In this document: piece by piece, positions 28,105-38,083 of the stretch
How positions within the stretch are numbered: position 1 is the stretch's first letter
Layout: every line of letters starts with the position of its first letter
Assembly: GCA_038087015.1 (NCBI GenBank)
Contig: JASBNA010000013.1
Span: 857,343 to 921,342 of the forward strand
Direction: 5' to 3'
DNA from: Cerrena zonata
Lineage: Eukaryota; Basidiomycota; Agaricomycetes; Polyporales; Cerrenaceae
DNA length: 64,000 nucleotides
Position numbers and translations under genes: made by a program
Notes under the pieces: generated by a model
Seen by the model: the letters and a program-made list of their open reading frames with translations, nothing else
Told to the model about the DNA's origin: nothing
Databases searched by the model: none

Positions 28105-29687
28105 TTAAACTTGAACACCTATGGAAAACAAGTAAATCAAGTAAACATTTAAAAAGGTTATAATCAACCAAGATATAATACTTCCAACGGTCAAAGCAGT
28201 TCCATTTTCAAAGTGATTTTTCTAACATTATTATTGGATTCACTTGGAATAGCACGTTGTTCTCCGCTATGGTTGAGTAGCAAGGAGTTTTCGTCAGGGT
28301 TCGGGTTGGAAGGCTGGTAATCATAAACCGTCATTAACTTCTTACTACATGTGAACCAGATCAATGGGGCACTAACCACAGGTAAGATAAAACTCAAGAT
28401 AACTTGAGAGGTATTCATAATTTTTGAAACTCCTTCACGGCCTAATGCTAAAATGACAATTACAACAGGTACGATCGCTAACACTCTAGTGATAATACGT
28501 CTTATCCAAGGTTGTAAAGTCCAATTAATAAACCCTTCAGAAATGATTTGACCTGCCATGGTACAGACTATACCAGCACTTTGACCAGAGAATAACATGG
28601 AAAGAGCAAAAATCAAACCGGCAGCTGGAGAAATGTAGTAAGAGAGCATTTCGTATATAGATAATAAGTCAGCATCTTCAGCATCAGGCTTACCATAAAG
28701 AGTGCACCCAGCGACAATCAAGATCGCTGAATTTATAAATACAGCAATCAGTAACAAGGATATACATAATTCAATATAAGAATAATTCAAGCAGTGTTTA
28801 ATTGCAGGATAAGAAGGCTTATATTTTCTTGCTAGCAGGGTACCATCAGAAATAGAGCGAAATTTATTATGTGTAGCTTCTAAAGGTTGTTCGGTAGTGA
28901 CGATACTACTATTCTCTTCTAAAAGTCCATCTTCATTGACTTGTTGGCGAAGAAATCCGTGTTTAATGTCATAATCTTTCAATCTTGAATTCACTAACGA
29001 AGAACCCAAGTACAACGAATGAGGCATAACTGTACTACCAACGATCCCACAACTCAAGAATAATGCATTAGCATCCTTATAAATCTCTCTATTGAAAGGT
29101 AAGAAACCTTTGAAGATGTCTCCAACTGAGCCGTCTTTAAAATCACACTTGAATAATTCAAGAATAAAGCATAAACAAGTAGCGAAAACCAACACTGATA
29201 CTATGATTTCAAAGACTCTAGTCTGTTTCATACTACCATCTTTATGATAAGCCATCAAAACAATCAACACGTCTAGAACGGTGATTATAACCCCATAAAC
29301 CAAAGGTATTCCAAAAAGAATTTCCAATGCAATTGCAGTCCCTACCACCTCTGCCAAATCGGTTGCAATGATGGCAAGTTCTGCGCAAACATACATGAAC
29401 AAGTTGAGGTGATACGGTAAATGAAGACGGCACATTTCTGCCAAATCTAATCCGGTTATGGTACCAAGCTTGATACAAAGGCACTGTAATATAACTGCAA
29501 AGATATTTGAAAGGAATATAATAAACAATAACTTGTATTCGAACATACCCCCTGCAGACACTGCAGTGGAATAGTTCCCAGCATCAGCAAAGGCCACACT
29601 TATAATGATACCTGGACCAATAAATGCAGCAAACTTCTTCAACTTATACCAGGAATTCAGGAAAGGTGACTCCGATAACGCATTCAT
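28105..29687 (-). CDS. SMF3: NRAMP divalent-metal transporter, Smf3-like (C-terminal frameshift, DAGN variant)
   Basis: ATG at 29687. NRAMP hallmarks are IGPGIIISVAF in TM1, AIIATDLAEVVGTAIALEI in TM3, STVMPHSLYLGS in TM6 and the FSGQSAGIVCTMAGQI block. AEDADLLSIYEML matches S. cerevisiae Smf3 best, and the RSC58/MLH2 neighbourhood agrees. Smf3 exports iron from the vacuole; Smf1/Smf2 paralogues import Mn. TM1 reads DAGN (codon GCT at the usual Pro), whereas nearly all NRAMPs have DPGN. The annotated frame ends at 28191, but an adjacent frame encodes NGTALTVGSIISWLIITFLN and a final membrane segment to TAA 28105. One missing base in an A/T run at about 28205-28213 (ACTTTGAA for ACTTTTGAA) would join them. 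Confidence 0.85.
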
Positions 29688-30681
29688 GACCAACTAACTG
29701 CTATATTTTTGTTACCACTTTCTTTCAAAGTTTTTTCAAGGAAAGACTAACCAGTTCGACTAACTCAAAGTTTCAACCAGGAGTCTCTGTTGATTTCCTA
29801 CTGTTTCCCAGACATTATATACCCAGAATACCTCAGAAATGATCCCCCAGCTTTCCCAGACATCACCCGTACACCACACCCACAAACTTATACGCGTACG
29901 AGCCACTATAGTATTAAGGAAGGTGGTGTGATACACTTACTGGATGGAAGCAGAACCTTATACTATTCTGAATAAAGGAAGATTGATGGTTTTTTGGCAC
30001 AAGTCTCACGGGTAATCGTAGCTCAACTAACTTTGTCGACGATCACCAACCCAAAATGCTAAGAATTCTGCTAGGTTTTTTCATACCTGTTGGTATATAA
30101 ATGCATAGATGTGATGAGCACTTAAGAACCAGATATCAGACGGTTTTGGAGTTGGCTGGAATTACCCAAAGCTCCTCAACGCACAATAATAAATAGATAA
30201 CAAATAAATAAATAAAAGAAAAAGTTGCTACAAATTTTGCAACTTCAACTTTTAGCAGTTGATTCCAAAATGCAAACCCATTTTACTGTGCAACCTACAG
30301 CTAACAATCACCCCACCGGAATGCACTTAGTCCACTGCACTGTAGTGTATGAGCAAGCTGCTTGCGGGGGCTTTAGCCAGTCGATTAGTTAAGCTTGGAA
30401 GATTATTGGTGAAGACGTCGAAAGCTGGGAGGGTACGGGTTGGACCCGAGTCGGAGTTGCAGAGTGAAAAATGGTGTTACTACCGAAAAAAAAAATGCTA
30501 AACTCAACTGCTAGTAGAATAACCAGAGATCCAGCTGACTCTAGACCTCTCCACTCGAGAAGTATTCAACAATTCCAGGGGAACTGGTGACTACAAAACA
30601 TATAAAGCAGCAACTGGGCTGAAAGTTTAAGGATTTAAAATCGAGTAGCTGGTGCCTTTTTTGCTCAAACATAATCGAATC
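29688..30681. promoter_or_regulatory. Divergent intergenic region between SMF3 and the Mmc1-like gene
   Basis: 994 bases without a supported gene. CATCACCCGTACACC at 29861-29875 reads GGTGTACGGGTGATG on the SMF3 strand, similar to the Candida-type telomeric Rap1 core, about 175 bp upstream of SMF3. ATTTTGCAACTT lies near 30233. An imperfect hairpin CACTGCACTGTAGTG is near 30334-30348. A 60-codon ORF at 29790-29975 has no coding character. Confidence 0.45.
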
Positions 30682-32388
30682 ATGATCGCTAGTATCCAAC
30701 CCAGTATTCTGGTTCGAGCATGTGCAGCCAATTGCAGTCTTCGATCTGTGATTTCGATGAAACAGGTAAACTCCATTAGGCGATATGTGACTCAAGAGAA
30801 AAGAGAAGAAGAAAAGCCAATGAGTCCCGGTGCATTGAATCATCTTTATACAAGATGGTTTCCCAAGGATAAAGTTACCCAGGCGCAATTGGGTAAATAT
30901 ATTCAAATTGATAAGAAGGTTCAGCAGGACATCAAGATAGGGATCCTCTATGATAATGAAGAAGCGTTCAAGTCAAGCAAAGTGATTGAATCTTTATTGG
31001 CAGACCCATTTGCATCGGGAAACGAAGAATGGTTTAAGAAGATCGAAAACCGAAGTAGAAAGGAGAATAACATATTCCGGTCAACCAATTTTAATTACAG
31101 CTCGAATGACAAGACAAACATAACAAGCACAATATATTCTATTGCATCACCTATATTGAGCAGTGACTCAAGACCACTTTATAAAGAAGCATCCATCAAG
31201 AAGACACCGTTGAGTGATTTCAATGTTTTCAATGATATTCAGATAAACGAGATCAATGACTTGAACTTGGTAAATGATTTTGAAAACTTGTGCCATTTCT
31301 ATATTCTTATTACTAATGACTTACAATCTTCGATCAACAAGTATCCCGAAATAATTCAAAAACAAATTTTAGTTACTATCATTGATAACCCTGAGTACAC
31401 TCCAAGATCTACTGAGACACAAGAATTGAAACAGAAACCCACCTCAATAAGCAATCACGTTATCAAAGTTGATTCTAATTCGAGTTACGAAGGTATAATT
31501 GAATTTCTCAAAAATGATACTTCAGCCGCCAGCCAATTCATTGAATCAATGCAAAAAAGTAATATATACGAGGCATTAAAGTTCATTCACTTATACCTGA
31601 GCTCCGACATTTTGGGTCAATGGACATTGAAGAATGTTATCAAGAATATAAAGAATTCCATCAACGAAGAGAACTCCGTTGTTAAGACATATGAGAATTT
31701 GAAAACAATAGAGATTCCCATTTTTAGTGAACAGCTTCATTCTGAATTACAGTATCAATTAATTCCACAAACAACCCATTTTTTTAAGAAAAAACTAAGA
31801 TGGTGGAAGTTATACTTAAAAAATGATAATATCGAATACGATTTAAAAGATTACTTTAATAGAAATTTCATGAATCAAAGTATTGAAAATTATAATTATT
31901 TCCGAGGTTTAATAAATTCACAAATTCAACAAGAAAAGTATGGATTGTATGAGAAAACCGAAGTTAATAATAACCCAATATTAAATTTGAAAAACCAATT
32001 AGTAAGTGAACGTATTGAAAATGAAATTCAACCAGTGGTTTATAATAGTATAGTAGAAGGATTTTTATTTTACCAATTACCAGTTTCAGTGGTGAGTGCT
32101 TGCTCTTATCTTTTCTTTGGGTTTGAATTAGAAACTGCAGGGGCTTTAGCATTACTTGGATGGGTAGTTGGATTTAATTATGTTTCTAAAGTTTGGGAAA
32201 AATTTTCAATGAAGTGGACTAGTGATTTTTTTGAAGAGGTGAGAATCTTACTTGGTAAACAATGTATTGATGAAGGGTTATTAAAGGAGTTAAAGAATAA
32301 GTATCAAGAAGAACAGAATCTTGTCCAGGTTAAAAGTCAAATCTTGACTAATTTAGAAGCTTTACAAGAAATCAATTACAAAAATTAA
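30682..32388 (+). CDS. Predicted mitochondrial membrane protein, Mmc1-like
   Basis: ATG 30682 starts a classic mitochondrial presequence (basic, Ser-rich, no acids for about 40 residues, with an Arg-Arg-Tyr processing-type site). The roughly 570-residue protein has a polar helical middle and, near residues 470-510, a hydrophobic hairpin (VSVVSACSYLFFGF, ALALLGWVVGFNYV). KVWEKFSMKWTSDFFEEVR follows, then a coiled C-terminus. This C-terminal arrangement resembles fungal Mmc1, a dynamin-like inner-membrane protein, as far as I recall; no GTP-binding P-loop is visible. The assignment rests on the membrane hairpin and following helix only, and other mitochondrial inner-membrane proteins are possible. 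It is convergent with NFU1, 91 bp apart. Confidence 0.6.
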   Translation: MIASIQPSILVRACAANCSLRSVISMKQVNSIRRYVTQEKREEEKPMSPGALNHLYTRWFPKDKVTQAQLGKYIQIDKKVQQDIKIGILYDNEEAFKSSKVIESLLADPFASGNEEWFKKIENRSRKENNIFRSTNFNYSSNDKTNITSTIYSIASPILSSDSRPLYKEASIKKTPLSDFNVFNDIQINEINDLNLVNDFENLCHFYILITNDLQSSINKYPEIIQKQILVTIIDNPEYTPRSTETQELKQKPTSISNHVIKVDSNSSYEGIIEFLKNDTSAASQFIESMQKSNIYEALKFIHLYLSSDILGQWTLKNVIKNIKNSINEENSVVKTYENLKTIEIPIFSEQLHSELQYQLIPQTTHFFKKKLRWWKLYLKNDNIEYDLKDYFNRNFMNQSIENYNYFRGLINSQIQQEKYGLYEKTEVNNNPILNLKNQLVSERIENEIQPVVYNSIVEGFLFYQLPVSVVSACSYLFFGFELETAGALALLGWVVGFNYVSKVWEKFSMKWTSDFFEEVRILLGKQCIDEGLLKELKNKYQEEQNLVQVKSQILTNLEALQEINYKN

Positions 32389-32479
32389 TAACAAAATGCA
32401 GTTAATAAATAGAAATATACATAAATATACACACCCAATAAATAAATAAGAATTAAAATAATGCAATCATGAATTAAGC

Positions 32480-33241
32480 TTATAATGATGGAGGAGGAGC
32501 TGAAGCTTGATTAGATTTCTTAGCTTTTAATTGTTGTTCAAATCTATCAAATTCCTTAAGGGCAATTTCTTCTTCAGGGTCCAAGATTTGTTCAACCTCA
32601 TTAACTTCTTCAATATAATGTTTCAACATTGATTCGATACCGTGTTTCAAAGTATCTTCACTTGAAGAACATGATTTACAAGCACCTTGTAATTTAAGGA
32701 AAACAGTACCAGTTTCTTCATCAAAGGCTTTGTATTCGATATCACCACCATCTTCTTGGATTGCAGGTCTAATTCTAGTTTCAATCAATTCTTTAATCAT
32801 AGCAACCAACTCGGAATCTTCTTCCGCAGCTTCTTCCAAACGTTCATTTTCTTCCATTAATTCTCTAGTAATTACTGGCTCCTTTTCACTAGTTAAAAAG
32901 TTATCCAATAACTCAACCACTTCAGGTCTTAAATGAGCCCAGTTAATGTGATCCTGCTTATTAACAGTAACAAAATCTTCACCAAACATAATAGACTTAA
33001 CACCAGGTAACTTAAACAATTTCAATGCCAACGGAGAATGAATGGCTTGCATAGATGAAGTAAACTCAAAAGTTTTAGAAGGAATTGGAGAAATAGCACA
33101 TTCTGGCGATACAAACTTGATCGCATTTTCATTTGGGGTGGTCAATGTCTGGAAAGAGTATAATCTTCTAGAAAGATATTGCAAACTCTTCAAATTCTTC
33201 AGCATTCCTCTAGCAAAGAGGTTACTAGTATTCAACATCAT
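32480..33241 (-). CDS. NFU1: Mitochondrial Fe-S cluster scaffold/transfer protein Nfu1
   Basis: Two adjacent ATGs (33241, 33238) precede a basic presequence ending near RRLYSFQ. The Nfu N-domain runs over about residues 60-130 (IPSKTFEF, SPLALKLFKLPGVKSIMFG). The NifU-like C-domain is at about 160-235 with IRPAIQEDGGDIEY and the cluster-binding GACKSCSSSEDTL (C-x2-C). A polar tail ends in a proline run. Nfu1 passes 4Fe-4S clusters to mitochondrial enzymes such as lipoate synthase and aconitase. Length (253) is normal. Its promoter region has two CCAAT-type boxes paired with telomere-like motifs. Confidence 0.95.
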   Translation of the reverse strand: MMLNTSNLFARGMLKNLKSLQYLSRRLYSFQTLTTPNENAIKFVSPECAISPIPSKTFEFTSSMQAIHSPLALKLFKLPGVKSIMFGEDFVTVNKQDHINWAHLRPEVVELLDNFLTSEKEPVITRELMEENERLEEAAEEDSELVAMIKELIETRIRPAIQEDGGDIEYKAFDEETGTVFLKLQGACKSCSSSEDTLKHGIESMLKHYIEEVNEVEQILDPEEEIALKEFDRFEQQLKAKKSNQASAPPPSL

Positions 33242-33846
33242 CTTGTTAACACTGTTCGATCTGGAAAATTGAAATAATTCAAATTATATATATAGCAAAA
33301 TGGAGAAATATCACCGGAGTTCTTGTTTATGCGTGACTATTGTGACTAACGAGTATTCAATAAGTGAATATCAACAGTTATGAGTCTAATGATAGGAAAA
33401 GAAAGTCCGAAATCAATCTTCGATAATGGTGGATTCGTTTTATTTATATAAAAGCTCTTCCTTTATTTGTGCTGTTTGTTAGTAATGACCTTTTTGACTT
33501 TTGCACGGTCGGAACCGAATCCTTAAGCTACCGCACCCCCAAATTACACAAAACCCCCAGAAATTAATGGCGTGTGCTGACAAAATCACATGATCTGATT
33601 GGCTGGATTCCACATCCGTACCTCTCATTGGCTATACATCCGTACACCTAATGTTTCGGACCAGGGGAGCGGCTTGCCCTAAACGTTCGGAGTATTGGAA
33701 CCTCGACGGGTCAATGGCTGCAACATTTACTCTTAAGCTCTAGACAGATCATTACATTAGCCAGATCATTATATCATTATATTATACAAATCCTTATATT
33801 TTAAAGTATATATTGGGTATCAGTGCAAAGTATTTACAGAGTTAAA
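33242..33846. promoter_or_regulatory. Upstream region of NFU1 with duplicated CCAAT/Rap1-like modules
   Basis: 605 bases without a gene. ATTGGCT (inverted CCAAT) occurs at 33598-33604 and 33627-33633. Each is followed by ACATCCGTAC (33612 and 33636). The second copy, ACATCCGTACACC, is the exact complement of GGTGTACGGATGT, the core of the C. albicans telomere repeat. A CACATGA site is just upstream (33588). CCAAT boxes are bound by the Hap complex, which controls Fe-S genes in this clade; the link here is inference. Confidence 0.55.
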
Positions 33847-35808
33847 TCAAATAAACAAGTCAAATAATTGTCTCTTTTTGAATCCAAGGTAAGAAAGAAC
33901 TGAGATGGAAGAGACATTTGTAGATGTGCCCGGCTTGGTGTCCCATAAATGCATACTATCGTTAGTTAATCCGGTCTTGGTGAAGTTGACGTTTGGAAAG
34001 TAGTCACCTTCAACCTCAAACGTGGAGCCATCCCAGCAATAGTCAGCAAAACAACGTTCACATTGTTCTGATTGCTTGATGCCTTGACGTTCTTGTTCTC
34101 TTCTTATCAAGGCACAGCCGACGCATGCCTGCCATTCCGAGTCAAGGGTATGATTTAACCTGGAAGTGACATCTATACCATTACGAATCATGGCTTTCTT
34201 TTGGGGGTCCGAGTATTTTAACCCAAGAAGTGATGTATTTGACCAGAATTCAAATGGCCTATTGGCTAAGTAGATAACAATCGGTGGAACAACCCCGTCT
34301 TTTGCCAAATCGGTCATGTTTTTAGCATCACACCCGAAAAATGTTGGTTTTGCAGTTAAATTAAAATGTTGAAATGATGATTCGCCCGGCACATAGGGAC
34401 AAACAGTCTTATCATCTTCATCCAAGAATTGACGTTCGTACGTTTTGATGATTGATTTCCCATTTGGCCAATTTTCAGAGTTATCGAGGGCAAATACAGC
34501 ATCTAATTTTCTCTCTTTGGTCATTAAATTAGATAAGGGGAGTGATTCATCGGCAAGACCTCCATCGATTAAGTATAAGGTGGAATTATTAACGATTTCT
34601 TTATTTTTCGCATAGCGAGATTTATAAAATGGATTGGGCTTGAACACCGCTATATCATAATAAGCATTCGATAATTTAGTTAAAACCCGTCTCAAAATCA
34701 TTTTTAGGAAAAAATTAACCGAATGACAATCATCACAAACTAAACTGTTTAAAAAATCATTAAATAATGAAGAGGTGGTTCCAAGAATGAAAGAGGCGTT
34801 ATCAAAACCCTTGACACATGTACTGTTTTTGACCGGCTTACCGTTATTAACTTCTGTACCTAAATACTGAGTATCGAAAAATGAATTCAATGAATAATCA
34901 AATGATCCAATCTCGAAAGGATTGAATTCAACAACCGGCAGACTTGAATTATATGCTTTACTCTTGGAAAATCTAACTAGTGCTGTAACCATTGGGAATG
35001 GATAATTATGGTTCTTGAAACCAGTGTTGTTTCTTATATCTGACCATGTAGATGCATTCATATAATTATCTTTCCCCTTTGGAAGTAATTGTCTGGCCAA
35101 AGCTCTACCCCAGATATCAGTTATAGTTGTATTGAATCCAGCATCCTCCTTTTCTTGAAGCTCTTGGCCAATTCCATTTTTACCATTATATCCATTAACA
35201 GCTTTGAAAAAATTCTGAATGTTACCCCATAAGGCTGGTACTAAATTGCGTATCACTGATACTTTGGTTAAAATCTGTTTTGTTTCAGTAAGGTTCCAAA
35301 GATCATTTGGGTTTTCTAATACAATTTCATCAACACTAGGAAAATCTTGCATCGCTAATGATCCCACTAACCATCCACCACCCAGTAATCCAGCCAAGTA
35401 GGTGGAACTTTGAAATATTCCTCCCAACCCATTGGTTTCATCGACTCCAACAGTTCTGTTATCTAATGCTGCAAATTGGCCTGCTCCACTCAACATGGCC
35501 CTATAACCACCTCCACTAAATGCAAGTGCAATATTAGGAGACCTAGTAGCATTTCTAATGAATTTCTTTGCATCAAAATCAGTCAAGTTGGAACTATCCA
35601 AGTATTCAATCAAAGCCTTGTCGGTCTTTTCATGTCTGGCCTTAACCCAATCCTTCTCTTCAGAAGATATGGAATCTCCTTCTCTTAGTAAATCATGGTT
35701 CGAGGGGCATTGGACTTTCCCTGGTGCATAACTGCCTGTAGGGGACCACGCTTGTGTAACGTTTATCAATGCTAAAAGCAAAAGATGAATCAATAATACG
35801 TTCATCAT
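33847..35808 (-). CDS. Secreted phospholipase B (lysophospholipase); catalytic Ser encoded by CTG
   Basis: Frame opens upstream with TTG only; ATGs at 35808/35805 begin a signal peptide (LLIHLLLLALINVTQA). The product, about 653 residues, follows yeast phospholipase B: SYAPGKVQCPS, FSGGGYRAMLSGAG (oxyanion/Arg), STYLAGL then the nucleophile elbow, FEFNPFE-type motif EFNPFEIGSFD, LIDGGLADESLPL (catalytic Asp), PTFFGCDAKN and the Cys-rich CVGCALIRR region. Many N-glycosylation sequons are present. The elbow reads GL-CTG-GGGW; CTG at 35385-35383 as Ser restores the GLSGG consensus. The C-terminus lacks a clear hydrophobic GPI tail, so the enzyme is probably secreted. It deacylates phospholipids and lysophospholipids outside the cell. 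Which PLB paralogue it represents is uncertain. Confidence 0.93.
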   Translation of the reverse strand: MMNVLLIHLLLLALINVTQAWSPTGSYAPGKVQCPSNHDLLREGDSISSEEKDWVKARHEKTDKALIEYLDSSNLTDFDAKKFIRNATRSPNIALAFSGGGYRAMLSGAGQFAALDNRTVGVDETNGLGGIFQSSTYLAGLLGGGWLVGSLAMQDFPSVDEIVLENPNDLWNLTETKQILTKVSVIRNLVPALWGNIQNFFKAVNGYNGKNGIGQELQEKEDAGFNTTITDIWGRALARQLLPKGKDNYMNASTWSDIRNNTGFKNHNYPFPMVTALVRFSKSKAYNSSLPVVEFNPFEIGSFDYSLNSFFDTQYLGTEVNNGKPVKNSTCVKGFDNASFILGTTSSLFNDFLNSLVCDDCHSVNFFLKMILRRVLTKLSNAYYDIAVFKPNPFYKSRYAKNKEIVNNSTLYLIDGGLADESLPLSNLMTKERKLDAVFALDNSENWPNGKSIIKTYERQFLDEDDKTVCPYVPGESSFQHFNLTAKPTFFGCDAKNMTDLAKDGVVPPIVIYLANRPFEFWSNTSLLGLKYSDPQKKAMIRNGIDVTSRLNHTLDSEWQACVGCALIRREQERQGIKQSEQCERCFADYCWDGSTFEVEGDYFPNVNFTKTGLTNDSMHLWDTKPGTSTNVSSISVLSYLGFKKRQLFDLFI

Positions 35809-36544
35809 ACGAAGTCTATTTTGCTGTAATCTCGTAGTCTTCAACTTTTTCAAAAACCATCAAGGCTTCAAGATATATATATTGGCTTGACTATACGAAT
35901 AGCTGCAAGTGAACTTTCAACATCAGCAGTTAAAATACCTTTTTCGTCGAAATGGTCGACTGCAAAGTTAACGTCAAACCCTAAAATTCCTTGATTTGGA
36001 AATACAGCAGCGCAACATTTAGCAGCTAAGAATTTTGAAAATCTTTCAAATTATACCCAAGCTCCTCTTAGGGAAAATATCTCAAATGATCACATCCCTC
36101 CCTGGAAACGGACTTGCTATGTTTCAATTGTTGTGGAGCAAAGTATAAACTTTGGTTGTGAAAAAAAGTCAATGTTATCAGACCTTTTTTTTTTTTTGCA
36201 CTGTTCATAACATTTCTATTTAAGGTAATGAAATGTCGAAACCAAAATACACTGTTCGCAGCAAACTCAAACTACAATAGAAGATGATAAAGGGATCACT
36301 CTATAACAATGAAAAGCTAATCTCTTAGCATAACTTTTAATTGAAGAGATTGTCAAGCAGATGAGAAAAGAATAGCTAAAATGGGAATATAATCAAGTTG
36401 ACATCGAGTATATAGACAACTATAATTGCCTTGAATAAGATCTATATCAAGAAAAAGGTAAAGACTAAGTAGGAATAGAAATGAAAGGGAGTTCTAATAA
36501 ATAAGTTGAATAAATAAGATGAATAAATAAGGTTGAAGGGTAAA
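35809..36544. other. Intergenic region between phospholipase B and the CLD1-family gene
   Basis: 736 bases with no supported gene. There is a T-run followed by GCACTG near 36186-36203 and a TATATATA stretch just upstream of the phospholipase start. Nothing else recognised. Confidence 0.45.
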
Positions 36545-38083
36545 CTAGTCAATCTCTTTAATAATATCGTGAATCAATTGATTTACCTCAAATGGATTAT
36601 CGATGTACAAATTGTGACCACCTTCGCTAACTTTATGTAATTTTGATATTTGTTGATCTTGTAATTGATTTATTTGGTCAGACAACTTGGCACCGGCCTC
36701 GGCATTCATAAAGTCGTATTGACCATATAAGAAATGAATATTCATTGGGTTATCCAGTTTTTTCAAGCCAGTTTCTTCATCGGTGAATTTATCAAAAAGC
36801 GGCCATTTACTAACTGTGCTTGGAGTTAACAAATACTTGATATAATAATCTGATTTGGTCCATGAAGTAATTGAATTGTAGAGATATTCAATTATTAATA
36901 AACATTCCTTATTGGTACCGTATATCAAATCATTTGAATTCTTGAAAACTCTTTTAGCACCACCTTTTTTATGTATTAATTTATTAATTTTGAATAATTT
37001 CAAATACCACATCTTATAATACATATCAACACCAAAAGGTCCAAAGAATTTCAAAAATCTTGGAAGTAATGCTTGCCATTTGTACCATTTATTAATATGG
37101 TCATTTGATAGAATTGGCCAACGACTTAAGAAATTATTCGATGAAGGATCCAATGTTGGTCTGAACTGAGTTAATCCATCATCAAGTTTCTTGATAATAT
37201 CGAGATTTAAAGGGTTTTTGATTGAATGAACGTGTCTTTCAACTCCGACTGGTGATAAAAGTATCAAATCTTTTAAATTCTCCTGGTGCTTAAGGGCGTA
37301 CGATGCCGACCAGTAACCACCATATGAGTGACCAACTAGAAAGTCAATCTGATCGATTTTTGAATTAATTCTCCAATTGTCTATTGCTGACAAATAATAA
37401 TTTTCAATTTTTTCTAAAATTGGTTTAAAATTATCTTGATACTTCTTAAATTCTTCTATATCAAGTTCATATGAGTCTATAAGTTTATAATACTTGTTAT
37501 GTAATTTCTTAGGGTCGGTTGGCTTATTGTCATTCAATCTTATCTTAGGAGCTGAAGTTATCTTAATACTATCCATTCCAGATTCATCTTTAATCTTTGG
37601 GTTAGACGATAACCCAAATGAGATATTATCTAAGAAGTGAATCGTATAATTATGCTTCAAATCACGAAGCTTGTTGATCAATTGGAAGTTACGTGCAAAA
37701 CACCCCAAGGACGCACCGTAACCATGGATGAACACTATATGCTTGGTAGGTAAATCTGAATTATTCACAATTTCAAATTGAAGTTCATTTATATAATTTC
37801 CTTCACCATCAATTGGTACTTTTAAATTTTTATGTTTAAGTCCTGTATTCTCAACGTACTCTGGTGATAACATCAATTTAACCAACTCATCTTGTAAAGT
37901 CCTTAATCGATTAGGTTGGAATGAGTTATACCAGATTTCAAAGCTTTTAGCAAATGGTAAATCATCGACAATAGCTGTATTTGGCTTGTAATTTGGTGGA
38001 AGATTGAACTGACGAATAGCCTGTGCCACATATGGCAAGCGACATCTTATTGTTTTTCTGTTGATGTGGGATAACACTAGCAT
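36545..38083 (-). CDS. CLD1: Mitochondrial alpha/beta-hydrolase, Cld1/Ict1/Ecm18 family
   Basis: ATG 38083 begins a basic presequence (MLVLSHINRKTIRCRLPYVA). The alpha/beta-hydrolase core shows VFIHGYGASLGCF (oxyanion loop, about residue 118), the nucleophile elbow LVGHSYGGYW (about 250) and, near the C-terminus, GGHNLYIDNP with the catalytic His and the H-x4-D box of the CGI-58/ABHD4-5 group. Length 512. In S. cerevisiae the group has three members: Cld1 is the mitochondrial cardiolipin-specific phospholipase that starts acyl-chain remodelling, and Ict1 and Ecm18 are relatives. The symbol is given for the family because yeasts without the genome duplication usually have a single copy and the presequence fits Cld1; orthology is inferred. 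Confidence 0.8.
   Translation of the reverse strand: MLVLSHINRKTIRCRLPYVAQAIRQFNLPPNYKPNTAIVDDLPFAKSFEIWYNSFQPNRLRTLQDELVKLMLSPEYVENTGLKHKNLKVPIDGEGNYINELQFEIVNNSDLPTKHIVFIHGYGASLGCFARNFQLINKLRDLKHNYTIHFLDNISFGLSSNPKIKDESGMDSIKITSAPKIRLNDNKPTDPKKLHNKYYKLIDSYELDIEEFKKYQDNFKPILEKIENYYLSAIDNWRINSKIDQIDFLVGHSYGGYWSASYALKHQENLKDLILLSPVGVERHVHSIKNPLNLDIIKKLDDGLTQFRPTLDPSSNNFLSRWPILSNDHINKWYKWQALLPRFLKFFGPFGVDMYYKMWYLKLFKINKLIHKKGGAKRVFKNSNDLIYGTNKECLLIIEYLYNSITSWTKSDYYIKYLLTPSTVSKWPLFDKFTDEETGLKKLDNPMNIHFLYGQYDFMNAEAGAKLSDQINQLQDQQISKLHKVSEGGHNLYIDNPFEVNQLIHDIIKEID

Noticed and set aside
29790..29975. 60-codon ORF upstream of SMF3
   Set aside because: No resemblance to any family; sits in a divergent promoter.
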